Both the position numbers and the translations under genes were made by a program. Below, piece by piece: positions 7,556 through 15,040 of a DNA stretch of 64,000 bases; position 1 is the stretch's first letter; each line of letters starts with the position of its first letter. The stretch comes from DATARN01 sp963851105 (GTDB taxonomy: Bacteria > Actinomycetota > Acidimicrobiia > Acidimicrobiales > Palsa-688): NCBI GenBank assembly GCA_963851105.1, contig CAWKNP010000008.1:372001-436000 (forward strand). The letters run 5' to 3'. The notes under the pieces were generated by a model. That model had not been told where the DNA came from. It worked only from the letters and a program-made list of their open reading frames with translations, and searched no databases.

Positions 7556-8359
7556 ATGGCGACCAAGGCAGCCAACGCCACCACCACTGACGCCGCCACG
7601 ACAAACCTCCGCGTCCCCAGAGGGGCGAAGCCGAAGGCGCCCCCCGCCACGCTCATCCTCTTCGTCCGCCACGGCACCACTCCGACGACGGGCAAGGTGC
7701 TGCCCGGCCGGGCCGCCGGCCTCCACCTGGCAGACGAGGGCCAGGCCGAGGCTGAGGCCGTCGCCGAGCGCATCGCCAGCCTGACTACCCCGGCCCCCGC
7801 CGCAGCCACCGCCGCAGCCACCGCCCCGGCTCCGGCTCCGGCCCGGGTCAAAGCCACCAACGGCCGCCATCCGCCCGCCCACCCCGCCTTCACCATCGCC
7901 GCGGTTTACGCTTCGCCCCTCGAGCGAGCCCGCGAGACGGCGGCGCCCATCGCCCGGCGCCTCGGCCACAAGGTCACCATCGAGCGGGGCCTGATCGAGA
8001 TGGACTTCGGCGAATGGACCGGCGCCGAGCTCAAGGCCCTGCGCAAGCTCCCGGAATGGAGCGCGATCCAGCGCTACCCGAGCGGGTTCCAGTTTCCCGG
8101 CGGGGAGGGCTTCAGTGCCATGCGGGCCCGCATGGCGGCGACCGTCGCCGCCCTGTGCGGGCGCCACCCGAACGAGGCGATCGTGGCCGTTTCGCACGCC
8201 GACACCATCAAGGCGGCGGTGTCCGACGCCCTCGGGGCGCACCTCGACCTTTTCCAGCGGATCGTGGTGTCGCCCTGCTCGGTCACCATGATCCGGTACT
8301 CGTCGAGCGGCCCGGTCGTGGTGGCGGTCAACTCGACCGGGGAACTGCTGATCTCGTGA
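7556..8359 (+). CDS. Histidine phosphatase family protein (MSMEG_4193-type)
   Basis: 267 residues with the phosphoglycerate-mutase-like fold. The catalytic RHG motif is in LFVRHGTTPTT, the second conserved arginine in YASPLERARETA, the acidic residue in GLIEMDFGEWTG, and the second catalytic His in VAVSHADTIKA. An Ala/Pro-rich insertion of about 35 residues separates the RHG region from the rest. The stop overlaps the DUF3090 gene start (GTGA). This phosphatase, DUF3090 and the SCO1664-family protein form a recurrent actinobacterial trio, often near mshC in mycobacteria (from memory). The substrate is unknown. Confidence 0.9.
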   Translation: MATKAANATTTDAATTNLRVPRGAKPKAPPATLILFVRHGTTPTTGKVLPGRAAGLHLADEGQAEAEAVAERIASLTTPAPAAATAAATAPAPAPARVKATNGRHPPAHPAFTIAAVYASPLERARETAAPIARRLGHKVTIERGLIEMDFGEWTGAELKALRKLPEWSAIQRYPSGFQFPGGEGFSAMRARMAATVAALCGRHPNEAIVAVSHADTIKAAVSDALGAHLDLFQRIVVSPCSVTMIRYSSSGPVVVAVNSTGELLIS

Positions 8360-8862
8360 GCTCCAGCTTCGACCTCCCCGGCGTCCAGCACCTCACCGTC
8401 GGCGCCGTCGGTGAGCCCGGCCACCGCACCTTCTACCTCCAGGGTCGCCAGGACAGCCAGCTCGTCACCTTGAAGATCGAGAAACAACAGGTCCGCGTGC
8501 TTGCCGAGCGCCTCCTCCAGCTGGTCCGCGATGCCCTGGCGACGGCGCCATCGGCGCCGGAGCTTGCCGAACCTGTCCTCGCCGAGTGGCCCGTCGGCGC
8601 CCTGCGCATCCTCGAGGATCGCGACAGCGGCCAGATCATCTTGATGGCCGAGGAGGTTGCCGAGGTCGACGAAGAGGGCGAGCCCGTCGCCGCCGGCGCG
8701 ATGGCCCGCTTCGGCGCCACCCGTGCCCAGATCGCGGCCCTCGCCCGCCGGGGCATGGAACTGGTCGAGGCCGGCCGGCCCCTCTGCCCGCTCTGCGGCT
8801 TTCCCCTCGGCGAGGACCACGCGTGCCCCCGGACGAACGGCAACCGGTCACCGACGCTCTAA
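8356..8862 (+). CDS. DUF3090 family protein
   Basis: 168 residues. The opening SSSFDLPGVQHLTVGAVGEPGHRTFYLQ and the C-terminal CPLCGFPLGEDHACPR are the marks of DUF3090, an actinobacterial family of unknown function. The C-terminal CxxC...C cluster may bind zinc. The GTG start at 8356 overlaps the preceding phosphatase stop by four bases, and the last 40 bases overlap the following gene, so all three genes should be co-translated. Function cannot be assigned from sequence alone. Confidence 0.88.
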   Translation: MSSSFDLPGVQHLTVGAVGEPGHRTFYLQGRQDSQLVTLKIEKQQVRVLAERLLQLVRDALATAPSAPELAEPVLAEWPVGALRILEDRDSGQIILMAEEVAEVDEEGEPVAAGAMARFGATRAQIAALARRGMELVEAGRPLCPLCGFPLGEDHACPRTNGNRSPTL

Positions 8863-9542
8863 CGGCGCTGGCCGAGGGCACTATCGACATCCAGGGGAGG
8901 ATGCCGTGGAGCTCGAACGCCACCTTCCTCGTCACCGTCACCCACGACGGAGCCGAGATGCGCGCCATCTACAAACCGCACCGGGGCGAACGCCAGCTCT
9001 GGGACTTCCCCGACGGGCTGTACCGGCGGGAGGTGGCGGCCTACCAGCTGGCGCAGGCGCTCGGGTGGCCCCTCGTCCCTGAGACCATCATGCGCCGCGA
9101 CGCCCCCTTCGGGACAGGGTCCCTCCAACGCTTCGTCGACGCCGATTTCGACGAGCACTACTTCACGCTGCTCGGCGAAGAGCGGCACCTCCCGACGCTC
9201 CAGGCGTTCGGCGCCTTCGACGTCGTGAGCAACAACGCTGACCGCAAGGGCGGCCACCTCCTGATCGACAAGGAAGACCGTATCTGGGGGATCGACCACG
9301 GCCTGTGCTTCAACGTGGCGCCGAAGCTGCGGACCGTCATTTGGGACTTCGCCGGCGACCCTGTCCCCGAGCCGCTGCTCGCCGATTTGCGCCGCCTCGC
9401 CCTCGAACCGCCCGCCACCTTCGAGGGGCTGCTCCACCCGAAGGAGTCCGACGCCATGCTCCGCCGGGCGGAACGCCTCGCCGCCACCGGCGTTTTCCCC
9501 GAGCCCGGGGAGGGTCATCCCTACCCTTGGCCGTTGGTCTGA
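8823..9542 (+). CDS. SCO1664 family protein (TIGR03843-type, kinase-like fold)
   Basis: 239 residues. ATFLVTV...RAIYKPHRGERQLWDFPDGLYRREVAAYQLAQALGW and ADRKGGHLLIDKEDRIWGIDHGLCF resemble the nucleotide-binding and catalytic parts of PI3/4-kinase-like or HipA-like folds, as noted for this family. DRKGGH and GIDHG are the likely catalytic and metal-binding loops. GTG at 8823 is the only reasonable start, giving a 40-bp overlap with DUF3090. Co-occurrence with the phosphatase suggests a paired modification/demodification role (inference). Its 3' end overlaps the convergent FAD oxidoreductase gene by 22 bp. Confidence 0.85.
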   Translation: MPPDERQPVTDALTALAEGTIDIQGRMPWSSNATFLVTVTHDGAEMRAIYKPHRGERQLWDFPDGLYRREVAAYQLAQALGWPLVPETIMRRDAPFGTGSLQRFVDADFDEHYFTLLGEERHLPTLQAFGAFDVVSNNADRKGGHLLIDKEDRIWGIDHGLCFNVAPKLRTVIWDFAGDPVPEPLLADLRRLALEPPATFEGLLHPKESDAMLRRAERLAATGVFPEPGEGHPYPWPLV

Positions 9543-10537
9543 GTGAACCGCCGCTGCGGATCGAGCCGGTCCCGCACCGCCTCCCAGTCGCGGTAGCGGG
9601 GATACTGCGCCGCTACCTCCTCGGGGCGCACACCTGAGCCCCACTGGGGCCGGCCGCCGTCGAGGCCCGCCACCCCCGCGATGTACACCGAAGGCCGGCC
9701 CTGCGCGGGCGACAGCGGGATGTCGTCGCCGGCGGTCACCGAAACCACGACGGGAAAATGGGGTCCGCGCCGCCGGGCCGCGGCCAGCTCCCGCGCCCGG
9801 CGCAGTGCAGGAATGGCGGCCTCGCGGTCGAAGGAGTACTCCACGACGCGACGCCGCTTCCGCCGCCGGATGAACCACCGGTAGCCGCGATCGACGGCGG
9901 CCCCGTCGGCTGGCGCTTCGGTCCTGTCCGCCGTCGTGACCTGGGCCGTGCCCCGGCCCGCCGCCCATTCCAACTCGACATGGTCGTGGGCGTCGGCCAC
10001 CGTGTCGAAGCCGGCCAGCGCCTGATCGAGGTCCATGGTCTCGGTCACGACCCGCAGGTTGAATCCGGGCTGGCAGCGAAGCGTGATCGTCGAGATCACG
10101 CCGAGCGCCCCGAGGCCGACGCGGGCGGCAGCAAAGACCTCGGGCTCGGCGGTCGCCGAACAGGCGATGACGCTGCCGTCGGGGGCCACCAGGCGCAATG
10201 CCACGACCTGGGTGGCGAGGCCCCCGTAGCGGGCACCCGTGCCGTGGGCGCCGATCGAGATGGCGGCGCCGAGCGACTGCGCCGGGTGCCCGCCACCACT
10301 TTCCAGTGACAGCCCCCACGATCCGAGAGCGATGGACAGCGCCCGCAACGAGATCCCGGCTTCCACGGTGGCCGATCCCGCCTCCCGATCGACGCGCACG
10401 AGGCGGTCGTAGTTCGCGAGGTCGATGGCAACAACGTCCGGTTCTGCGCTGTGCCCCACCCGCACCCGCCGGCCGCCGGCTGCGGCCTGCTTGACGACGG
10501 CCACCAACTCCGCCTCGGTCGGTGGCCGCTCGAGCAC
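9521..10537 (-). CDS. FAD-linked oxidoreductase of the D-arabinono/L-gulonolactone oxidase type (short form)
   Basis: 338 residues. The N-terminal FAD-binding (PCMH) domain shows IDLANYDRLVRVDREAGSATVEAG and ESGGGHPAQSLGAAISIGAHGTGARYGG. The C-terminal part matches the lactone-oxidase (ALO) domain, ending RYRDWEAVRDRLDPQRRFTQ, the typical close of this family. The first ~40 residues before the flavin domain are shorter than usual and the whole is some 80-100 residues shorter than canonical members, mainly in the substrate domain. Probably a cytosolic sugar-lactone or polyol oxidase; the substrate is unknown. It ends inside the convergent SCO1664-family gene and lies 9 bp downstream of etfA. 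Confidence 0.84.
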   Translation of the reverse strand: MLERPPTEAELVAVVKQAAAGGRRVRVGHSAEPDVVAIDLANYDRLVRVDREAGSATVEAGISLRALSIALGSWGLSLESGGGHPAQSLGAAISIGAHGTGARYGGLATQVVALRLVAPDGSVIACSATAEPEVFAAARVGLGALGVISTITLRCQPGFNLRVVTETMDLDQALAGFDTVADAHDHVELEWAAGRGTAQVTTADRTEAPADGAAVDRGYRWFIRRRKRRRVVEYSFDREAAIPALRRARELAAARRRGPHFPVVVSVTAGDDIPLSPAQGRPSVYIAGVAGLDGGRPQWGSGVRPEEVAAQYPRYRDWEAVRDRLDPQRRFTQTNGQG

Positions 10538-10546
10538 GGCCGGAAC

Positions 10547-11521
10547 CTAGCCGCGAGCCTGGAGCGCCTCGATCAGCTTGGGCAGGACCTTCTGGACGTC
10601 GCCCACGATGCCGAGGTCGGCGATGGCGAAGATGGGCGCCTCGGCGTCTTTGTTGATGGCGATGATGTTCTTGGCGCCCTTCATGCCGACCATGTGCTGG
10701 GTGGCGCCCGAGATGCCCGCGGCGATATAGACCGTCGGCTTCACCGTCTTGCCCGTCTGGCCGACCTGGTAGGCGTACGGTACCCAGCCCGCGTCGACGA
10801 TGGCGCGCGACGCCCCCGGAGCGCCGTGCAGCAGCTTGGCCAGGTCCTCGATGAGCTGGTAACGGCCGGCCTCCCCCAGGCCCCGGCCCCCCGACACGAC
10901 GACCGCCGCCTCGTCAAGCTTGGGGCCGCTTCGCTCCTCGACATGGCGTTGGGTGATCGTGGCGGCGGCGGTGGCTCCGGTATCGGGTACCGCCAGCGTC
11001 ACCACTTCCGGTGCCACCGCGGCGCCCTCCTCGGGCGTGAAGGACTTTGCCCGCACCACGAAGATGGCGGGCGCCTCGCCGGTAAAGCGGGCCTTCAGGA
11101 TCTCGGCGCCACCGAACACCGCGTGCTCGGAGACCACGGCTCCGCGGTCGTCGGCAGCCAGGCCGACAACGTTGGTGAGCACGGAGCGGTCGAGGCGGGC
11201 GGAAAGCCGCCCCGCGATGTCGCGGCCGTCATAGGTGGTCGGGATGAGGATGGCGTCGGGCGGACCACTCTCCGCGATCAGTGCGGCCACGGCGGCGGCG
11301 ACGGGGACACCGGGCAGCGAGGAGCCGAGGTCGCCGGTGGCGTACACCCTGGTGGCGCCGTAGGCCCCCAGCTGGGGTGCCACGCTGTCGGTGTCGCCAC
11401 CCCAGGTGACCGCTTCTACTGTGCTTGCCAGCTCACGGGCCTTGGTCAGCAGTTCGAGGGTGACAGGCAGCGCCTTGCCGGCGAAGCTCTCGGCCACCAC
11501 GAGGATCCGGCTGAGTGTCAT
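10547..11521 (-). CDS. etfA: Electron transfer flavoprotein alpha subunit
   Basis: 324 residues. The C-terminal FAD domain is clear: SGGRGLGEAGRYQLIEDLA, SRAIVDAGWVPYAYQVGQTGKTVKP, YIAAGISGATQHMVGMKGAKNIIAINKD and FAIADLGIVGDV. With EtfB it passes electrons from acyl-CoA dehydrogenases to the quinone pool. It lies 12 bp downstream of etfB on the same strand and is surely co-transcribed. The window also has an acyl-CoA dehydrogenase (45 kb) that should use it. Confidence 0.96.
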   Translation of the reverse strand: MTLSRILVVAESFAGKALPVTLELLTKARELASTVEAVTWGGDTDSVAPQLGAYGATRVYATGDLGSSLPGVPVAAAVAALIAESGPPDAILIPTTYDGRDIAGRLSARLDRSVLTNVVGLAADDRGAVVSEHAVFGGAEILKARFTGEAPAIFVVRAKSFTPEEGAAVAPEVVTLAVPDTGATAAATITQRHVEERSGPKLDEAAVVVSGGRGLGEAGRYQLIEDLAKLLHGAPGASRAIVDAGWVPYAYQVGQTGKTVKPTVYIAAGISGATQHMVGMKGAKNIIAINKDAEAPIFAIADLGIVGDVQKVLPKLIEALQARG

Positions 11522-11533
11522 TTGATCGGACTC

Positions 11534-12313
11534 CTAGATCACTTTGAGCTGCTCGAGGAACGCCACGATGCGCTGGTGCCCGTCGCCTTCGTCGACGACG
11601 ATCTCGCCCGCCTGGCGGGCAACGGCGGGCTCCACGGAAACGATTTCCTGGCCGGCGCCCGCCCAGCCGATCTGATCGGGGGGAACGCCGAGGTCGCCCA
11701 CCTTGACCTGATCGATGGGCTTGGATTTGGCCGCCATGATGCCTTTGAACGACGGGTACCGGGGCTCTACGACGCCCGCGGTCACCGTGACCAGCGCGGG
11801 CAGGGGGCAGGAGACCTCGTCGTAACCGGCCTCTGTCTGGCGCTCGACGAGCACCAGGCCGTCGGCGACGCGGACGCCCTTGGCGAAGGTGATCGATGGC
11901 AGCCCGAGCAGCTCGGCAACCTGGACCGGCAAGGTGCCCGTGTAGCCGTCGGTCGACTCGGTGGCCGCCAGGATGAGGTCGGCGCCCACCCGCTGCAGCG
12001 CCTTGGCCAGGACCTTCGCGGTGCCGAGGGCGTCGGCGCCCACCAGCGCGTCGTCGCTGATCAAGATGGCCTTGGTGGCGCCCATGGCCAGGGCGGTGCG
12101 CAGCCCGCTCACGGTGTTGTGCGGCGCCATCGACACCAAGGTGACCTCGCCTCCGCCGGCGGCGTCGACCAGTTGCAGGGCCATTTCCACCCCGTACTCG
12201 TCGGAGGGATCGAGCACCAGCTTCCCGGAGCGATCCAGGGTGTGGCTCGAGGGATCGAGCTTGCCGGGACTGGCCGGGTCGGGGATCTGCTTGACGCACA
12301 CCGCAATGTCCAT
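11534..12313 (-). CDS. etfB: Electron transfer flavoprotein beta subunit
   Basis: 259 residues; AMP-binding subunit of ETF. The N-terminus MDIAVCVKQIPDP and the central ALAMGATKAILISDD and AATESTDGYTGTLPVQVAELLGLPSITFA are diagnostic. ATG at 12313 is preferred over an in-frame ATG six codons upstream because it starts exactly at the conserved DIAVCVKQ. Upstream lies a 142-bp divergent region shared with the RsbW-like gene, containing a TAGTAT -10-like box on the etfB strand and palindromic motifs. Confidence 0.96.
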   Translation of the reverse strand: MDIAVCVKQIPDPASPGKLDPSSHTLDRSGKLVLDPSDEYGVEMALQLVDAAGGGEVTLVSMAPHNTVSGLRTALAMGATKAILISDDALVGADALGTAKVLAKALQRVGADLILAATESTDGYTGTLPVQVAELLGLPSITFAKGVRVADGLVLVERQTEAGYDEVSCPLPALVTVTAGVVEPRYPSFKGIMAAKSKPIDQVKVGDLGVPPDQIGWAGAGQEIVSVEPAVARQAGEIVVDEGDGHQRIVAFLEQLKVI

Positions 12314-12354
12314 AGGTCGATTGTCCCCCATCCGAGGCGAGTACTCACCGTCAT

Positions 12355-12370
12355 ACTACCAGCGGGTAAC
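12355..12370 (-). promoter_or_regulatory. Candidate operator of etfB (GTTACC-N4-GGTAGT)
   Basis: On the etf strand this reads GTTACCCGCTGGTAGT: half-site GTTACC, four bases, then GGTAGT (four of six arm positions complementary). It overlaps the likely -10 box TAGTAT of etfB. It resembles the stronger palindrome GTTACTCAACAGTAAC before the acyl-CoA dehydrogenase (45848-45863). A second short palindrome, GAGTACTC (12339-12346), lies between this and the start codon. The shared-operator idea is inference from similarity of two sites. Confidence 0.35.
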
Positions 12371-12455
12371 TTACGGGATCCGGGACCCAGCCGGCCCGGT
12401 AGTTCGCCCCTCACCGATCGTGGTGCGGCGAAAGACCGGTGGTAGGTTGCCGTCG

Positions 12456-12854
12456 GTGACGGCGCCCGACGAAGTGAGATTGGCCGTGCCCGCCACCCCG
12501 GAGTTTCTCCGCCTGGTGCGCGTGACCGCAGCCGGGCTGGGCAGCCGTCTGGGGTTCAACTACGACCAGGTCGAGGATCTGCGCCTCGCCATCGACGAAT
12601 TGTGCTTCAGCCTGTCGGGGGCCAGCGGGCGCCCGGGGACGGTGCATGTTCGTTTCCTGGTCGATGACGACACCCTCGAGGTCGTCGCCGAGGGGTATTT
12701 CTCCGACGGCCGGGCCAGCGCGCCGGAGTCGGAGTGGTCGAAGGTGATCCTGGCCGCGTTGGTGGACTCCTACGAGCTCACCACGGGACCCAATGGTCCC
12801 GCGTTCCGGCTGAGCAAGAGCCGTTCTTCGAAGCCGCCGGCGGGGGGCGCATGA
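12456..12854 (+). CDS. RsbW-like anti-sigma/ATP-binding protein, degenerate
   Basis: 132 residues placed directly before a SigB/SigF-type sigma gene with an ATGA overlap, the usual position of an RsbW/anti-sigma partner. VPATPEFLRLVRVTAAGLGSRLGFNYDQVEDLRLAIDELCFSL matches the start of the GHKL ATPase anti-sigma family, with the N-box region at the DLRLAIDEL helix. The expected DxGxG and later glycine-rich loops are not recognisable: the corresponding stretch reads VVAEGYFSDGRA, and the C-terminus FRLSKSRSS ends early. It may bind sigma without ATP hydrolysis. The start is GTG 12456; a longer form from upstream GTGs is possible. Confidence 0.75.
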   Translation: MTAPDEVRLAVPATPEFLRLVRVTAAGLGSRLGFNYDQVEDLRLAIDELCFSLSGASGRPGTVHVRFLVDDDTLEVVAEGYFSDGRASAPESEWSKVILAALVDSYELTTGPNGPAFRLSKSRSSKPPAGGA

Positions 12855-13603
12855 CGACCGATCCCGTCCAGCGGGAGGAGTTGCGGGCCAAGTTCGTCGA
12901 ATTCGCATCGTCGGGTGAACGGGGGATCCGAGACCAGCTGGTCGGCGCCCACATGGGCCTGGCCGAGTACCTGGCCCGCCGCTTCGCCAACCGCGGCGAG
13001 CCGCTCGACGACCTTGTGCAGGTGGCGGCCATGGGCCTCGTCAAGGCGGTGGACCGCTTCGATCCCGAGCGAGGGGTCGAATTCTCGACCTATGCCACCC
13101 ACACGATCGTGGGCGAGCTCAAGCGCCACTTCCGGGACAAGGGCTGGGCCGTCAGGGCCCCCCGGCGCATGCAGGAGCTCTACCTTCGCCTCACCAAGGT
13201 GATCGGGGTCCTCGGCCAGACACTCGGCCATTCCCCGACCATCGCCGAGCTGGCCGCCGAGTGTCAGGTCTCGGAGGAAGAAGTCCTCGAAGCGCTCGAA
13301 GCGGGCCAGGCCTACCGGTTCGCGTCGCTCGACGCGCCGAGCGGCGAGGCGGAATCACCGTCGTACGCCTCGTATCTGGGCGACGAGGACCCGGGCATGG
13401 AGGACGCAGAACGGCGGGCCATGCTGGCGCCGCTTTTGCAGAAACTGGCCCCCCGCGAGCAGCTGATCGTTCACCTCCGATTCTTCCAGGGCATGACGCA
13501 GTCCGAGATCGCGTCGCATCTGGGCATCAGCCAGATGCATGTGAGCCGGCTGCTGGCCAAGAGCGTGTCCCACCTCCGGGCCGCGGCCGACGACGAAGCC
13601 TGA
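12851..13603 (+). CDS. RNA polymerase sigma factor, SigB/SigF/SigG subfamily
   Basis: 250 residues, group 3 sigma factor for general stress or developmental genes. Region 2: LVGAHMGLAEYLARRFANRGEPLDDLVQVAAMGLVKAVDRFDPERGVEFSTYATHTIVGELKRHFRD. Region 3: SPTIAELAAECQVSEEEVLEAL. Region 4: KLAPREQLIVHLRFFQGMTQSEIASHLGISQMHVSRLLAKSVSHLR with a clear helix-turn-helix. The ATG overlaps the stop of the anti-sigma-like gene (ATGA). No RsbV or RsbU is nearby. A GCCTGA/TCAGGC repeat right after the stop (13600-13630) may be a weak terminator. Confidence 0.93.
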   Translation: MTTDPVQREELRAKFVEFASSGERGIRDQLVGAHMGLAEYLARRFANRGEPLDDLVQVAAMGLVKAVDRFDPERGVEFSTYATHTIVGELKRHFRDKGWAVRAPRRMQELYLRLTKVIGVLGQTLGHSPTIAELAAECQVSEEEVLEALEAGQAYRFASLDAPSGEAESPSYASYLGDEDPGMEDAERRAMLAPLLQKLAPREQLIVHLRFFQGMTQSEIASHLGISQMHVSRLLAKSVSHLRAAADDEA

Positions 13604-13640
13604 GGCCTGAGGCCTCCGGGGTTTCAGGCGCCGATCCGGG

Positions 13641-14570
13641 ATGCGGCTGCTCCTGTTGGTCAACGCCGCGGCCTCGTCGGTGACCCCGCGCGTCAAGGTC
13701 ATGGTCACCGAGACACTGGCCGCGGAGCACGACATCACGCTGGCCGAGACGAGCCGGCGGGGCCACGCCTCCCGGCTCTCCCAGGGGGCAACCAGCGAGG
13801 ACTACGACGCGGTGATCGTGCTCGGCGGCGATGGGACCGTCAACGAGGCGGCCAACGGGCTGGCGGGATCCAAGACCGCCCTCGGGCTCCTGCCCGGCGG
13901 GTCGACCAACGTGTTCGCCCGCACCATCGGATTCACCAACGATCCGGTGACCGCGGCCGGGGAGCTACTCGAAGCGTTGCGGGCCCCCGAGCACTCCGTG
14001 CGTCGCGTCGGCCTCGGGCGGGCCAACGGCCGCTACTTCCTCTTCCACGCCGGCCTCGGATTCGACGCGGCGGTGGTCCAGCAGGTGGAGCGGCGGGGTT
14101 CGTTGAAGCGGTTCGCGGGCCACCCCCTGTTCCTCTACGCCTCGGTGACGACCTGGCTGCGGTACTACGACCGCCGGCGGCCCCATTTCGACATCCGCCT
14201 CGCCACCGGCGAGGAAATCCCCGACGTCTACTTCGCCATCTGCGTCAAGACCAACCCCTACACCTTCCTCGGCAACCGCCCGCTCGACGTGTCGCCCGAG
14301 GCCGGCCTCGACAGCGCCCTCACCCTGGTCGCCATGCAGACGCTTGCCCTGACGGCGGTGGCCAAGATGATCGGCGCGACCATGACGGGACGCGGCGGCC
14401 CCCGGCTGGCCGATCCCGGCAAGGTGGCTTATGTGGGCAACTTGACGGAGATTTCCGTTCGGGGCAACGGATCTTTCCCCTACCAGCTCGATGGCGACTA
14501 CCTCGGCGAGGTCGACAACCTCGAGCTGCGCTACGAGCCGGACGTACTCAGTCTGATCATCCCCAAGTAG
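13641..14570 (+). CDS. Diacylglycerol kinase/sphingosine kinase-family lipid kinase
   Basis: 309 residues. The catalytic-domain signature GGDGTVNEAANGLAGS (ATP loop) is followed by LGLLPGGSTNVFART, the second conserved block. The C-terminal beta-sandwich includes VGLGRANGRYFLFHAGLGFDAAVVQQVE and the late YQLDGDYLGEVDNLELRY. The family phosphorylates diacylglycerol or related lipids at the inner membrane face; the true lipid is not inferable. It starts 37 bp after the sigma gene on the same strand, so possibly the same transcript. Confidence 0.92.
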   Translation: MRLLLLVNAAASSVTPRVKVMVTETLAAEHDITLAETSRRGHASRLSQGATSEDYDAVIVLGGDGTVNEAANGLAGSKTALGLLPGGSTNVFARTIGFTNDPVTAAGELLEALRAPEHSVRRVGLGRANGRYFLFHAGLGFDAAVVQQVERRGSLKRFAGHPLFLYASVTTWLRYYDRRRPHFDIRLATGEEIPDVYFAICVKTNPYTFLGNRPLDVSPEAGLDSALTLVAMQTLALTAVAKMIGATMTGRGGPRLADPGKVAYVGNLTEISVRGNGSFPYQLDGDYLGEVDNLELRYEPDVLSLIIPK

Positions 14571-14663
14571 TTGTAGAGGACAGGGAGATTTTCCCAGGTT
14601 TTCTCATTTCACCCCTTGCGGTGGCTCGTCTGCCCCGCATACACTTTTCTTGCACGCAAGCCT

Positions 14664-14682
14664 GGTACCTCTAGAGCGTACC
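14664..14682. promoter_or_regulatory. Palindrome GGTAC-CTCTAGAG-C-GTACC upstream of whiB1
   Basis: GGTACCTCTAGAGCGTACC is a nearly perfect 19-bp inverted repeat just upstream of the CRP-like site. It could be an operator, for example a WhiB autoregulatory or second regulator site, or part of the promoter. It lies 46 bp before the whiB1 start codon. No regulator can be named. Confidence 0.4.
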
Positions 14683-14683
14683 T

Positions 14684-14699
14684 TGTGAACGTTTTCACA
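14684..14699. promoter_or_regulatory. CRP-family binding site upstream of whiB1
   Basis: TGTGAACGTTTTCACA matches the CRP/Cmr consensus TGTGA-N6-TCACA at every conserved position and is a perfect 6+6 palindrome with spacer CGTT. It ends 29 bp before the GTG start. In Mycobacterium tuberculosis whiB1 is known to be controlled by the cAMP receptor protein Rv3676 through sites of this type, so the link is conserved regulation by analogy. No CRP gene is in the window. Confidence 0.7.
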
Positions 14700-14728
14700 T
14701 TCACTTACTCTCTCCGTTGGAGGTCGTA

Positions 14729-15019
14729 GTGGCCCTCACCTGGAGCCGCTCAATCGAGTGGGACTTGGAAGACTGGCGCTGTCGAGCAGCGTGCCGGGAC
14801 ACCGATCCCGACCTTTTCTTCCCCGTTGGTACCACCGGTCCGGCTATCGAGCAGATTGACGCCGCGAAGGCGGTGTGCCACCAATGTGAGGCCCAGATCG
14901 CCTGCCTGGAGTTCGCCTTGGCAACCAACCAGGAGTCGGGTATCTGGGGCGGCACTTCGGAAGAAGAGCGCCGCAAGCTGCGCAAGGCGTGGCTGGCCCG
15001 CCAGCGCCGCGCCTGCTGA
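14729..15019 (+). CDS. whiB1: WhiB1-type iron-sulfur transcriptional regulator
   Basis: 96 residues from GTG 14729. An AGGAGG-like site (GGAGG at 14719-14723) lies five bases upstream and rules out the in-frame TTG at 14717, which would sit on it. Cluster ligands are the four conserved cysteines C22, C50, C53 and C59 (CRAAC, VCHQC, ACLEF). DPDLFFPVG, GPAIEQIDAAKAVC and the GIWGG turn followed by the basic tail SEEERRKLRKAWLARQRR match M. tuberculosis WhiB1 closely. WhiB1 senses NO through its [4Fe-4S] cluster and acts with the main sigma factor. The neighbour on the other strand is pdtaS, as in M. tuberculosis (Rv3219/Rv3220c). Confidence 0.93.
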   Translation: MALTWSRSIEWDLEDWRCRAACRDTDPDLFFPVGTTGPAIEQIDAAKAVCHQCEAQIACLEFALATNQESGIWGGTSEEERRKLRKAWLARQRRAC

Positions 15020-15040
15020 AAGCCCCCTTTTCCCAAGCCT

